A model generated the notes under the pieces. It made no database searches. It was given only the letters and a program-made list of their open reading frames with translations, and was not told the DNA's origin. DNA of 64,000 nt from Plasmodium malariae. Its lineage: Eukaryota > Apicomplexa > Aconoidasida > Haemosporida > Plasmodiidae. The translations under genes were made by a program, and so were the position numbers. The stretch lies in contig NC_041783.1 of the NCBI RefSeq assembly GCF_900090045.1, forward strand, positions 894,001 through 958,000. Reading direction: 5' to 3'. Positions within the stretch are counted from its first letter, which is position 1; every line of letters begins with the position of its first letter. This document shows, in pieces, positions 1 to 11,307 of this stretch.

Positions 1-69
1 ACGCATAAACGTAAAAGCGTCGAAAAAATATTGAACATGGCAACAACGGCTTCATTTAAATGCGGTTAA
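1..69 (+). CDS. possible 3' end of an upstream gene (partial)
   Basis: Reading from base 1, the plus strand is open for 22 codons and stops at TAA (67-69), giving a basic tail that ends in FKCG. The other two forward frames hit stops within about 35 bases. The stretch is clearly more G+C-rich than the DNA after it, which falls abruptly into poly(T) and A+T-rich sequence. That contrast is typical of the end of a Plasmodium coding region. Too little is present to assign a family, and a chance open frame of this length cannot be excluded. Confidence 0.3.
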   Translation, partial: THKRKSVEKILNMATTASFKCG

Positions 70-1981
70 AAAGTTAGCAAATATTTTATAACCATCTTGG
101 AGACATAATATGTGGGGGTAGGGAAGAGCATGTTTGTAGTTTAAGTCTAAATGTGTCAAGCATATTAAGTTGAGTAATGTTCAGCACGTAATTTTATTTT
201 TTTTTTTTTTTTTTATTTTCGTTCTTTTTTTCTTTATTTTTTCTTTTCGTCCTTTACTACATTCCAGATGGTCATAATTCACTCTTTTAAATTGCTTTCA
301 TGCAAGGACTACGGTTTTACCTTTTTTTCAAATATCATCATAAGTGTTCTCCTCATTGTCCAGTATTAATGTATCAAAGTTTTTTTTTTTTTTTTCCTGC
401 TCCCCTTAACTGTTCATCTTAGCTAGTGTGTCTTCTGCATTGTTCATGTTAAAATTCTTACATAAGTTTTTTATCGCTTCAATTATAAGAAATAGACTCA
501 TTATATGAAAGGTATTGTAATATATGCTTAACTATTGTTACCATCACTCCCTTCATAATTTATATTACAACAACCACTCTCATCAAAGAGCGACTAATGC
601 TGTGGTATGTATGTGTATATGTATATATATGTACACCTTTAAATGTATGGTGCACATTTTTCTATTCACACGCGAATTATACTAAGGTATTTACATATTC
701 AAAATGCTTTCATTCTTTGCAATAGGTAAACCACTGTACACCTTACACTTGATGCACCTCCGTTTGATGTTAACAATTATTATGATAACAAGCTTTATAA
801 TTTAGTTCAAAATGATTACAATATGTTGGCACTATGATTTAGTATTGCGGTAACAAAAAATTGGTTCAGTGTCTTTACTTATCAGTACTATAATAAATAT
901 TACGCAGAACAGTAAAATCAATTGAAATTTTTTTTTTTTGCCCTTTTTTTGCATTGCATACGTTTATATTTCACTTTTCGGGTTATTTATGTATTTAATA
1001 GAAGAACAGTTTGTTCCACAACAAACTAATGTTATAAGTACATATACATATATACATATCAATTTTAAGTATTCCCCCATCTCAAACGCTTTTATTACTT
1101 CCTTACCTAATCTTTTTTATTTTACCAAAATTGACAAATTGAAAATTTAGAGAATTGGAAATAGAAACTAAATGGGGATTGCTACATTTAAGTAAAAACT
1201 ATTTCCATGATAATAACTAAATGGAGGAAAATAAAAGTGGATGGAAGTAAAAACTGGACGATTCTAATATGATGAGTCGACAACATGGGAGGATGTTAAC
1301 TCACTTTGCTAGAACAAACGTATCAAAAAAAAAAAAAAAAAAAAAAAAAAGAAGCAAAAAATTCCTTTCTTTCGTAAATTTTGTAAACCAAAAAAAAAAA
1401 AAAAAAAAAAAAAAGGAAGATAGGAATAGTGTGAGAACCCTCTTAAAGAGAGAAAGCGTGCAAATCTTTTTTCAAGTCCCGTTTCATCTTTGTTTCACCC
1501 AAATTGGTCAAATGAGTATATATATACGTATAAGTACTTGTATGTATAAGCATTTGAATATATATACATATGTATATGTTTTTATTTTTTTTTTTAACAT
1601 TTGCTTTTGCAAGTAACGCATTCTATTTATTCATATGCTGAATAAGTACACATACAAATATATAAGTACATATATATATATATATACATAATATTATATG
1701 CACACAATTCGTACATGTATATACATAGTTACATAACTGCTTTATGTTTTTCCCCATTGGCAAAAAATTTTTTTAACTGCAAAGTAATAGAAAATGTACT
1801 TTTAACGATTATCTATATATAAAAAAAAAAAAAAAAATATTTTGTTTCTTTGCAGAAATCATTGCTTCTAATTTAAAAAAAAATGATATAAAAAAAGAAA
1901 AATAGAATAGAATAAATGAATTGACCCTTGGGATGAATAAAATTCCAAAAGGAAGAAAAAAATAAATAGTTCCAAAAAAAC

Positions 1982-2012
<31 letters not shown>

Positions 2013-2315
2013 GCATTATATCATCGCTTTGCCTTCATGAGTAATTCTCATGAAACACTTTAAAAAATTATTTCATCTTTTTAATTTCCTTATAAAGCAT
2101 TTTTAAAAAATGATTTGCGTTTTTTCATGTAAAAAAAAAAAAAATTAAATTATACGAAACTATATATACACATATTTATACATATATATGTGAATTACTG
2201 TGTTTCCACATGTACGTGTTCATGTTATATAGACACGTAAAAATATGTAGGAAACCACCACCTTATACTTATACGTGTCCATTTTCGAATTTTTCTTTTT
2301 TTTTCCGTTTAAACG

Positions 2316-2360
<45 letters not shown>

Positions 2361-2767
2361 AACTATAAAATGTAGGTAAACGAAATATTTGTAAGCTCAA
2401 GACAGTAAAAACTTGAAAAAGAAAAAAGCACAAGTCTATTTTTTAAGCGAATATTTTATTAATCGCATGGACTATATGAACAGCATTAACTTCAACAAGT
2501 ACTGCATCGAGTGTTGGCATGGATACATACACATGTACATAGGTATACATACGGATGTGCTTGTATATGAATATGAATCTACTGTGGCATGCGCCTAAGT
2601 TGTATAAAATGTTTATGAGAGTGGGATAGCAAAACTTGCGTAAGCATATATACGCGTGTTAGCAAAGTAAAAGGATAAGTACACGATATGTATATGCTAG
2701 GGGCCAGTTGCATTTGCGCATCCCCCTTTTTAATATAAAATATATATATATATATACAAAATAGTTT
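70..2767. other. intergenic region, no gene seen
   Basis: This stretch is A+T-rich with many homopolymers, for example T tracts near 197-215 and A tracts near 1325-1350, 1391-1415 and 1982-2008. A (TA)n microsatellite lies at about 2318-2356. The short open frames here are lysine or phenylalanine runs made by the homopolymers and show no domain. It probably holds the 3' UTR of whatever lies upstream and the promoter and 5' UTR of the Sec16 gene. Confidence 0.6.
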
Positions 2768-2799
2768 ATGGAACGGTGTACCGCACAATATACAGAAGA

Positions 2800-3078
2800 A
2801 TCTTACAAAGAATCATATAAAGAATCATATAAAGAACCATACAACGAATCATACAAAGAATCATATAAAGAACCATACAAAGAATCATATAAAGAATCAT
2901 ATAAAGAACCATACAAAGAATCATATAAAGAATCATATAAAGAACCATACAACGAATCATACAAAGAATCATATAAAGAACCATACAACGAAACATACAA
3001 CAAAACATACAACGAAACATACAACGAAACATACAACGAAACATACAACGAAACATACAACGAAACATACAGAAAAGC
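2800..3078. repeat. 12-bp minisatellite just upstream of Sec16
   Basis: About 23 tandem 12-bp units. The left part alternates two forms, aaagaatcatat and aaagaaccatac. The right part is a run of aacgaaacatac. Because 12 is a multiple of 3 the array is open in several frames on both strands; the plus frame from 2768 reads as SYKE/TYNE repeats and stops at 3103, overlapping the Sec16 ATG by 4 bases. It could be 5' UTR, a spurious frame, or an N-terminal extension cut off by an A-run length change at 3094-3100. In the Sec16 frame itself the array contains stops. Confidence 0.85.
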
Positions 3079-3099
3079 GTACGTAAATATGCCAAAAAA

Positions 3100-5697
3100 A
3101 TGAACAGCCATTTATTTAGCTATGAGAATATTTTCAAAAACAACAGTATAAATATAATCGATAAAATAAAAGAAAGTAAAAAAAGGAATTCAAAGGAGGG
3201 TGAGGATACTGGAAAAGCTCACGTAGCTCATGTGGAAGAGACCACTGAAGCGCAAACATATAGGGCATCATCAACCATTTTAAACGATGAAAATGAACAA
3301 AGACGTAATTACTACATTATTCCTAACAAATACACTAGAAATAATGACGTGTGTGTAAATAGTGAAAAGGATGTACAATCAAATGCAACTAAAGAGGGTA
3401 CAATAAATGTAAATATTGATTATGAATTTCGAAGAGAGAGTAATAGCTTCATTAAAACCAGTGAGGAATATGCTTGTAGGTATGCAGGAGCAACTGGGGA
3501 ATATTGCGAAGCGGTAACGAAGCAGGATGCTACTAATGAATGTAAAGGGGATATAACAATAGAAGATAAAAGTCAAATGGGGGTGGGGAAAAAACAGCAA
3601 GTGGGGGAAGTAAGACATCATAGCGAAGGGAGACCATCCTACTCCTCAAACACATTAAAAGAAAAATATATAAATATGAAAGTAAAAAAAAAGAATGATA
3701 TATCATTTCTTTTTAATGATTCTTCGGACAACATTATGAATCATGTGGATGGGATCAGAAATAACAATACTGAATCGTTTTTCGTTTTTTCAAAAAATGA
3801 AGATAAGATTAGGGAAACAGTAGATAGAAGCACTGAGAAGGAACAAACAAAAGAGTACACTTATGAGACGAAATGCTTAAACGTGTATAATATGGAAGAC
3901 AGTGGAATTAGTTCCTCCCTTTGTAATGCATTAAGAACGAACTATGCGCATAATGAATATGAAACCATGAATGAAGCCAAGAATGAAACCATGAATGAAG
4001 CCATGAATGAAGCCAAGAATGAAACCATGAATGAAGCCAAGAATGAAACCATGAATGAAGCCGTGAATGAAGCCAAGAATGAAGCCAAGAATGAAACCAT
4101 GAATGAAGCCGTGAATGAAGCCAAGAATGAAACCATGAATGAACATAAAAATGAAAACAAAGTAGACAAAGGTTTGTTATCACCTTTCAGTGATAATTAT
4201 TGTGAGAGTGCAACCAATGAGAATAGAAAATTCAACCTTAAAGATGGATTTAAAGGTAAAGGTAAGCATATAATTAATTATCATCATAAAGAGGTGCAGC
4301 CGTCTGTGAGTATTTATCAGCATGAGGGTATACATCCGAACAGTGTATTTTTGAAAAATAAATTTTGCTCAAATGACAGTATTTTACTTTACGATAATAA
4401 TACAATGGAGGTAAAACATAATTATATAGAAAACACATTTATAAATCTAAATGGTGAGATGAATAATAAAAATGAACTGGTACAGAACATTTCACTTGAT
4501 CATGATAACAACAAGTGCTTAAATGCACATTATCCCAGTTATGCATATTGTAAAGAAGAAGCATCTTCTAATTTACGGCAAGAAGATGTAACAAGGAGAA
4601 ATCGTGCAATCGATGTGCCGCATGGTGATAGAGAAATTTCAAGGAATAATGTTATGTGTTTCTGTTTTGGAAATAATGGTATGTTTTATTACACAACAGG
4701 ATCACTCGTGAAATGCCAATTTTTAATTAGTGTTATCGATGAAAAAACAAAGGAAAAGAAATATAGACGTAGTTATACTTATGGACAGAATGAAAAACAC
4801 TTAGAGGAATATATATATGCCTTGAAAAATTTCCCGGGCCCATTTAGCCGGAAAAGCAGTAAAACGGATGAAAGAATCAAAGTTTTCTTGAACGGTCATA
4901 TTAATATGAACAAGGCAAGATACTTAGAAAAGGAGGAGGAAGAACAGGAAGAAGAAGAGCAAAGGAGGGGATGTAGAGAACCCGGAAAAGAAGTAGCAAA
5001 GGAAGCAGCAAAGGAAGCAGCAAAGAAAGCAGCAAAGGAAGCAGAAAAAGAAGCGGTAAAAGAATCAGGAGTTGGCGTAACGGCAGTGGGAGCTTCCGGG
5101 GAAAACATGTACGAGTGCATACAAAAAATTTGCCTGTACAAGCATCTGCTGAACATTATGAATAAGCCTCATCTGCTTAACTTCAACTTGCAAAGCGTGA
5201 AAGGTGAAAAGAAGCCCATGAATGATAACTCAAAGGGAGGTAAGAATATCGTTTCCTATTTTTTAGATAGCTACAATAGTCAGCACCAATACAACCCCCA
5301 AGATATGAAGCATAACAAAAAGCACCATTCAAATGAGCGTTCCTATGGAAGTTACAATCATCATGATGAAAACAAGAGCAGAGAGAATAAAAATGGATCA
5401 GGGGAGGATGGGAACTCCACCAGTTTTTCCAGTTGCTCCATTTACTCCAATTACTCCAGTTGGTCCAACTATTCTAGTTATTCCGATTGCCCTAGTTATT
5501 TCAGCTATTCCGACTGCTCACATAGTAGCACGCAGAGAAATAGAGAGGGGGAAAGAAAAGGAAGAAGAAAAAAGAAAGAAATAAAGGAAGAAATAAAGGA
5601 AGATATAAAGGAAGAAATAAAGGAAGAAATAAAGGAAGAGAAAAAGGAAGAAGCAAAAAGGAAGAAAAAAAGGAAGAAGAAAAAAAAAAAAAAATGA
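3100..5697 (+). CDS. SEC16: Sec16-like ER exit site scaffold, N-terminal part (reading frame broken at poly(A))
   Basis: This is the first 865 residues of a protein I read as Sec16, the scaffold that organises COPII budding at ER exit sites. The N-terminal 500 residues are Asn/Lys/Glu-rich and poorly conserved, and include a 12-bp coding repeat (NEAK/NETM) at 3961-4146. From about residue 518 a short conserved block begins (MCFCFGNNG, then GSLVKC and FPGPF). Its position and the FG-type start fit the Sec16 central conserved domain that precedes the helical core. The last 120 residues are low complexity (Lys/Glu, then Ser/Tyr, then KKEIKEE units). The frame stops at TGA 5695-5697 straight after a 15-base A run. 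The frame that opens at 5699 carries the rest of Sec16, so the break is most simply a one-base length change in that run. An unrecognised intron is the alternative. ATG 3100 follows an in-frame stop within the upstream minisatellite. Confidence 0.75.
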   Translation: MNSHLFSYENIFKNNSINIIDKIKESKKRNSKEGEDTGKAHVAHVEETTEAQTYRASSTILNDENEQRRNYYIIPNKYTRNNDVCVNSEKDVQSNATKEGTINVNIDYEFRRESNSFIKTSEEYACRYAGATGEYCEAVTKQDATNECKGDITIEDKSQMGVGKKQQVGEVRHHSEGRPSYSSNTLKEKYINMKVKKKNDISFLFNDSSDNIMNHVDGIRNNNTESFFVFSKNEDKIRETVDRSTEKEQTKEYTYETKCLNVYNMEDSGISSSLCNALRTNYAHNEYETMNEAKNETMNEAMNEAKNETMNEAKNETMNEAVNEAKNEAKNETMNEAVNEAKNETMNEHKNENKVDKGLLSPFSDNYCESATNENRKFNLKDGFKGKGKHIINYHHKEVQPSVSIYQHEGIHPNSVFLKNKFCSNDSILLYDNNTMEVKHNYIENTFINLNGEMNNKNELVQNISLDHDNNKCLNAHYPSYAYCKEEASSNLRQEDVTRRNRAIDVPHGDREISRNNVMCFCFGNNGMFYYTTGSLVKCQFLISVIDEKTKEKKYRRSYTYGQNEKHLEEYIYALKNFPGPFSRKSSKTDERIKVFLNGHINMNKARYLEKEEEEQEEEEQRRGCREPGKEVAKEAAKEAAKKAAKEAEKEAVKESGVGVTAVGASGENMYECIQKICLYKHLLNIMNKPHLLNFNLQSVKGEKKPMNDNSKGGKNIVSYFLDSYNSQHQYNPQDMKHNKKHHSNERSYGSYNHHDENKSRENKNGSGEDGNSTSFSSCSIYSNYSSWSNYSSYSDCPSYFSYSDCSHSSTQRNREGERKGRRKKKEIKEEIKEDIKEEIKEEIKEEKKEEAKRKKKRKKKKKKK
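3961..4146 (+). repeat. 12-bp coding repeat in Sec16
   Basis: Tandem units of the form atgaatgaagcc / aagaatgaaacc encode NEA/NET quartets. The array is in frame and free of stops, so its copy number can vary without breaking the protein. Confidence 0.85.
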
Positions 5698-5698
5698 A

Positions 5699-8600
5699 AT
5701 GGAGTTATTCGAAATAACTACAAAAAGTAATAGAGATAGAAAAGGCAGTAGGTTTACTGGAAGAAGCAACCCCTTGAGGAAAAATCAAAATAAATTTAAC
5801 GAAGAGAGTAACATGTGTAAGGACTTCTACACTCAGTTGTACGAAAAAAACATAAATAACATTTATATAAATAATTATAAATATGAATTCCTAGATTTTG
5901 TAGAAAAGGAATTTATCATCATATTGCATACATTATTACAACATAAGGAAAGAATAACCCTGGAGGATTCCTATTTAGAATATTTCTATTTGTGTATATA
6001 TAACAGTAAAAAAGCTACTAGATTATGTATAAAGAAAGAATTGTATAAATATTTCTTTTTAATTTTAAAAAAATATAATAGAAAAAAATATTACAAGATG
6101 ATAGATCAGTATATAAGACATATAAACAAATCATTAATCAGCAGCGAAATGGAAATAACAAATAGTATGAATAATATATACAAAATTTATAATTATAATA
6201 TATATGATGAAATATTTAAAGAAGCTTTTATTTTTTTTATTTGCTTATTGAATAAAAAAAATATGACTTTTAAAAAAAATATTTTGATAAACTACTGGTA
6301 TATATTTTATACCTTAGTATTTCATAACTTCCTTTTTCAATTTAATGAAAACGAAATTAATTTTTATGAATACAAGGATGACATAATCAACTTTTTTACG
6401 TATTTAATAAATCTTCTTTATGAAAATAAACGTGTAACTGAATCGCAGTTCTTATACCTAATCCTGTCTGGCAACCCTTGCATATTTCAGGTAACAAATA
6501 CTAAGGTCGGTAAGTGGGATACCCCTTACCCTAGAGCAAAAGCGGATACATCTACGTATGTCAATGCCTCTGGTATATCCTCCGCTATGTACTATGCGGA
6601 TACGCCATGCGCAGTTGCTCCATATTCTTCTGTCCCATACGCGGATTGCCCATGTGCAGCCACACGTTACTCCACTTCTTATCGCGATGCCAGAGACTTC
6701 AACATATTCTCTTTTCAAGTATGTGATATGTACGAATATCTATGCAGATATGATGAAGACAGCTTTTTTTACGAAGATTTAATTTTTTTAAAAATAGTTT
6801 ATGCACTTACCCTACTAGAGTTTGGGATCCTGTCGCAGGCAAAGCAATATATAGACATATTACATTACTACATAGATGTAATTAAGAGTAAGAAAAAGAA
6901 CAATGATGTTGTTTATTTATATTATTCACTACTGAATAGAGTTAGATATATATTCCCATCAATTTTGTCGAAAGATGAAAACAAATATGGGATTTCGTCA
7001 TCGTGTAATGACAACTGGAATGATAGTATTTACAGCTACAGGGTAATAACTCCCAATCTGCCATCTCAAGAGATTACCTTTTCCAAGGACAATGATGCAG
7101 TCGTGAATACATGTTATGATGGCCTACTCGATGACCCACTTAACTATAATAATATAAACCATAGCTTGAACCAACCATTTAACAACGATATACGGGAGGC
7201 AGTAAGGAATGAACAACATTACGAACAACATGATAATAGAAGGTATAATAATAATGAAGATGTTAGTGCCCCTACATACAACTCAAATTTTAGCATTATG
7301 CACAGCGGTAATTATAACGTACGTGAATTAAACAGCAATAATACCCCATTCGAAAGAAATTATATGTTAACAACATCGGAAGGGGTATTCGAAGCATCAT
7401 CGAAACCTAAAGGAAGGATAACTAAAGATACAGTGGAATTACAAAGAACGTTGAACCCACCACCATATAGTGAATGCATGGTGCATAATGTTCATTCCAT
7501 ACAAAATGTACACATGTGTGGACTTCCATCAATTAGCAATTTGAGCCTTAATAAGATACATGATGATATGAATGCATTTAAGAATAGCTATGAGGTTAAT
7601 CATCAAATCGAAATTAATAAACAGTATATGAATGAAAAGGAGGAGTGTTTTTCTAAAGAAGGAGGATACGTTCTATATGATGGTAATTCTAATCAACAAG
7701 TTGAACAAAAGTATGATGATCAGGTAAGTTTTCAAAAGTACTATGTGCAGAGTGAAAAGGATACCTCCACGTACAACGGAAAGAATAACACGGAAAGGCT
7801 GTCCATGGAGATATATGCCCCTCTTATGCACGGAAGTAATATGGTGCATGAAGCTAGTTACACAGTATATGGGCACATGCAGCAATTCAGCAGTACTAGC
7901 AGCAAAATTGATAGAGATTACAGTGATAAGAATAATCTTCGTAATAATCATCATAGGAATGGTAGCAATGGTAGGAATGGTAGGAATGATAGCAATGGTA
8001 GGAATGGTAGGAATGGTAGCAATGGTAGCAATGGTAGCAATGATAGCAATGGTAGCAATTTTAATGATTATAATGAAAGAGATGGGGAAGTTTTTAGAAG
8101 GGAGAAAGACACGAACCCTTTCAGAATCGAGAAGTATGGCATCCTTGATAACCGAGATAGTAGCACTGCCATGGATAATAGGCCAAATACTACGGTGAAC
8201 AACCCGATGAGGAGCACCTTGATGAAGGAGGCCATGTACAATAACAACTTAAAAGTGCAACCATCAATTAATGTAAGTGTGCATCCAAAGAATCCACTAC
8301 ATACGAACAACTATGATACGTCAAATAATGCAGTAATAACTGATGGTAATAATACACTAACGAATAATGAAACGAATCAAGAATCAACCTCTACCAATGT
8401 GAATAGAACTTGTAATGTATCAAGTCATGAACGGTCTACTAGTGAAGGTAACATGGACATAATAAATATGGGAAAAAATTTCATTACTGGTTTTTTTTCA
8501 AATATAAAGGAAAAAATAAAAAAAAATGATATAGAAGAAGAAGAAAAAGAAGAAGATAATATATTTTATTATGATTATGAAAAAAAAAGATGGAGGGAAA

Positions 8601-8773
8601 AAGGTGTAACATCTGATGAGGAAAAAGAAAGAGAGGAGCAAAAATTGAAAAGAGAAATGAATATTAAAAACACTGCTCCCCCTCGTGTGGCGCAGAATTA
8701 TTCCAACACAGGCAAAAAATATCCCCTCGACAAAACCGACGTTCGAAGCAGGTACGTGGACTACTTTAACTGA
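5699..8773 (+). CDS. SEC16: Sec16-like ER exit site scaffold, ACE1 core and C-terminal domain
   Basis: This frame of 1,024 codons continues the Sec16 protein; its ATG directly after the poly(A) break is probably an internal Met. Residues ~35-420 are helix-rich and follow the Sec16 ACE1 domain: a stretch resembling the family's storage and uptake helices (FLYLILSGNPCIFQ), then VCDMYEYLCRYD, then the signature FLKIVYALTLLEFGILSQA. A Ser/Ala/Tyr-rich insert (codons ~268-325) interrupts the core. The region up to ~910 is Asn/Ser-rich, with a NGSNGRN repeat at 7953-8058. The last ~100 residues match the conserved Sec16 C-terminus: hydrophobic FITGFFSNIKEKIKK, an acidic stretch, FYYDYEKKRWREKG, APPRV, and the terminal VRSRYVDYFN, where human Sec16A has RARYVDVLN. 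In known Sec16 proteins this tail binds Sec23 and Sec12. The conserved blocks in order make the family call firm; the exact join to the upstream frame is not. Confidence 0.82.
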   Translation: MELFEITTKSNRDRKGSRFTGRSNPLRKNQNKFNEESNMCKDFYTQLYEKNINNIYINNYKYEFLDFVEKEFIIILHTLLQHKERITLEDSYLEYFYLCIYNSKKATRLCIKKELYKYFFLILKKYNRKKYYKMIDQYIRHINKSLISSEMEITNSMNNIYKIYNYNIYDEIFKEAFIFFICLLNKKNMTFKKNILINYWYIFYTLVFHNFLFQFNENEINFYEYKDDIINFFTYLINLLYENKRVTESQFLYLILSGNPCIFQVTNTKVGKWDTPYPRAKADTSTYVNASGISSAMYYADTPCAVAPYSSVPYADCPCAATRYSTSYRDARDFNIFSFQVCDMYEYLCRYDEDSFFYEDLIFLKIVYALTLLEFGILSQAKQYIDILHYYIDVIKSKKKNNDVVYLYYSLLNRVRYIFPSILSKDENKYGISSSCNDNWNDSIYSYRVITPNLPSQEITFSKDNDAVVNTCYDGLLDDPLNYNNINHSLNQPFNNDIREAVRNEQHYEQHDNRRYNNNEDVSAPTYNSNFSIMHSGNYNVRELNSNNTPFERNYMLTTSEGVFEASSKPKGRITKDTVELQRTLNPPPYSECMVHNVHSIQNVHMCGLPSISNLSLNKIHDDMNAFKNSYEVNHQIEINKQYMNEKEECFSKEGGYVLYDGNSNQQVEQKYDDQVSFQKYYVQSEKDTSTYNGKNNTERLSMEIYAPLMHGSNMVHEASYTVYGHMQQFSSTSSKIDRDYSDKNNLRNNHHRNGSNGRNGRNDSNGRNGRNGSNGSNGSNDSNGSNFNDYNERDGEVFRREKDTNPFRIEKYGILDNRDSSTAMDNRPNTTVNNPMRSTLMKEAMYNNNLKVQPSINVSVHPKNPLHTNNYDTSNNAVITDGNNTLTNNETNQESTSTNVNRTCNVSSHERSTSEGNMDIINMGKNFITGFFSNIKEKIKKNDIEEEEKEEDNIFYYDYEKKRWREKGVTSDEEKEREEQKLKREMNIKNTAPPRVAQNYSNTGKKYPLDKTDVRSRYVDYFN
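7953..8058 (+). repeat. 9-bp coding repeat in Sec16 (NGS/NGR)
   Basis: Units aatggtagc and aatggtagg, with a few aatgat variants, encode an Asn-Gly-Ser/Arg run in the disordered part between the ACE1 core and the C-terminal domain. Confidence 0.8.
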
Positions 8774-8880
8774 AGTGATGATGAAATGGTGTGAAGCTTA
8801 CCTACTTTTTAAAAGAGTTCAAGAATGTATATAAGGCTACTTGCACATGTATTACATTTTTATTTATTTATTTATTTATT

Positions 8881-8917
<37 letters not shown>

Positions 8918-9054
8918 TTTTTAGTTGAACGTTTAAATGTTCAATTCCTTTCCGTGGTTGTTACAAATTGTATAGCAACTGTTACATTTTGAGTTTTTGC
9001 AATTTCAAAATTCGTTTGTTTTCGCATCTTTAAAACGTGCAGTTGTATTTTTTA

Positions 9055-9345
9055 TTTTATTGTCCTACTTTTTTTTTTATTTTATTGGTCTTACTTTTTT
9101 TTTTATTTTATTGTCCTACTTTTTTATTTATTTTATTGGTCTTACTTTTTTATTTATTTTATTACCCCTACCTTTTTATTTATTTTATTACCCCTACCTT
9201 TTTATTTATTTTATTACTCCTACCTTTTTATTTATTTTATTGCCCCTACCTTTTTATTTATTTTATTACCCCTACCTTTTTATTTATTTTATTGCCCCTA
9301 CCTTTTTATTTATTTTATTGGCCTTACTTTTTTATTTATTTCATT
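9055..9345. repeat. T-rich minisatellite (~23 bp unit)
   Basis: About a dozen units of the type ttttttatttattttattg/acccctacc. Left-hand copies end in gtcctac or ggtcttac, central copies in cccctacc. On the plus strand it is almost entirely pyrimidine apart from the A residues. Confidence 0.85.
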
Positions 9346-9933
9346 ATGCTTATTATTTTTTTTAATATCATTATACTATATCTTACCAAATCTTACCATA
9401 TCATATCCAAATATACCGTATTATCCTTTTTTTTATTTTATTGTTTAAACAGTCATCTTCTTCTACTAATCCTTTTTGCCCCTTTGACCGTTTCACACAC
9501 AACGATCTTGATATGATTTTACTTTACCGCTAATACAACTACTATATATACGAAAATCCAATATACTGTATTACCTTTTTCAAATGCATTTTTATGTATA
9601 CACATTTATATATGAAGTTACAATGATAAGTTACAAGGACGTAAAACTAGCTCGATTATATTATTTCGTATTTTTCGTATTATCTGAGTTTTATTTATTT
9701 AAAAAATTATGGCTTCACTTATATTCTTTCCTCATGTAAGTTATAGCATGTATGCACATGCGTATTAGTTATATGTCTAATACATAATAACAAAATAAAC
9801 TTATACCTTTTCATAATTCTGAAAAAAAAGGAAAAATCGTTGAAGTTTACATTTGCATTTTACCTTCTTTTCCTTATTTATATATTGAACAGTTTGTAAT
9901 AACAACACCATGAACTATTAGAAAAATATTTCA

Positions 9934-10142
9934 TTTTGTTTATTATCATACGATATCGTTTTGTTTATTATCATACTATATCGTTTTGTTTATTACCATA
10001 CTATATCGTTTTGTTTATTACCATACTATATCGTTTTGTTTATTACCATACTATATCGTTTTGTTTATTACCATACTATATCGTTTTGTTTATTACTATA
10101 CTATATCGTTTTGTTTATTATCATACTATATCGTTTTGTTGT
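9934..10142. repeat. 25-bp minisatellite
   Basis: About eight nearly identical units starting ttttgtttattaccatac and ending tatatcg. Variation is mostly ac/at at one position (attacc versus attatc). It is intergenic. Confidence 0.9.
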
Positions 10143-11307
10143 TTCGTATTTTATACTTTTTTTTGTTTTATGCTATTTCTCTTTTGTTTTGTACTGCTTC
10201 GTTTTCTTTCATTTGGAAAAATAGATTTTTTAATGCACTAACTCCCCCATCGTACTTTGAATGTACAATTTTATATTTAATACGTGCATGCGGGTAATAT
10301 TATGTATGTACATACAACTAACGTAGGTTTGTAAGCATGTGTATAACTCTGTGTATGTAGGTATATGCATATACGTGTATATACGTATATAAATATACGT
10401 ATACGCGCTTACGTATATATGATATACAAACGTCTGAGCATAACGGGAAAAAAAAAAAAAAAAAAAAAAAAGATAGCAGATAGCAGAACGTTGAACAGGA
10501 ACAATATTTTGAAATATATTTTCCCCTTCACATAATATTATGCATACGTGTATGTATACAGATATATGTAAGAACACGTAAGTAAATATATGTATGCGTA
10601 TATATATATTTATATATGCATATATCAATTGGCGCATTTTCAACTGTTTTACGCTCTTATACCTTACAAAAAGGGAAAAAAAAAAAAAAAAAAAAAAATT
10701 ATATATTTGCATTATATATGTATGTATATGTTCGTACTCATATTTACATATTTTATGTATATACCCGAGAGATGTACGTATGCCAGTTTAAAAAGAAAAT
10801 AGGTGTTATTTGTGTTAGTGTTATTTGTATTATTTCTTTTCTTTTCTTTTAATATAAAATTACCCGTTTTACGTACTACCAATTTTTTAATATACAGTTA
10901 AAATTAGAATAGATAAAAAAAAAAAAAAAAAAAAAAAAGAGTTAACTCAGATTTAAGCATTTTTCCCATTAGAAAAAAAAAAAAAAAAACGAAGCAACGT
11001 TCTAGCGTTAAAAAGGAATAAAGCGAATTTGTTCTTTATTGTATATATAGCAAGTTTATATATGTTATGCAGTAAAATATATATGTACGTAAGTATATAT
11101 ATGTATGTATATATGTGTATGTATGTACTTATCAATTTATGTACGTATACATTTATGTACGTATATATTTATGAATGTATAAGAGGAAAGAACGCAGCAC
11201 ATTAAACCGATTGTAAAAAACGTATAATCATATAAACGCTGATAAATAAATCAAAAAAAAAATAAAATATATATATTTATATATATATATATGTATGTAT
11301 ATGTAAT

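Larger units (their letters stand above)
8774..11307. other. intergenic region between Sec16 and the W2-domain gene
   Basis: About 2.5 kb without a supportable gene. It holds a long T tract (8884-8915), two minisatellites listed separately, and A tracts at 10449-10470, 10677-10698 and 10915-10938. The open frames here are Phe/Tyr/Ile-rich translations of the repeats. The (TA)-rich stretch at 11265-11305 immediately precedes the next start codon. Confidence 0.6.

Noticed and set aside
2768..3103. Plus-strand frame encoding SYKE/TYNE repeats, and two minus-strand frames over the same array
   Set aside because: All come from a 12-bp minisatellite that is open in several frames. Nothing outside the repeat is conserved. 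It is kept as a repeat, with a note that it might be a 5' extension of Sec16.
8997..10297. Several Phe/Leu/Tyr-rich plus-strand frames of 90-160 codons
   Set aside because: They are translations of the T-rich 23-bp and the 25-bp minisatellites; the same array is open in two or three frames, with no domain.
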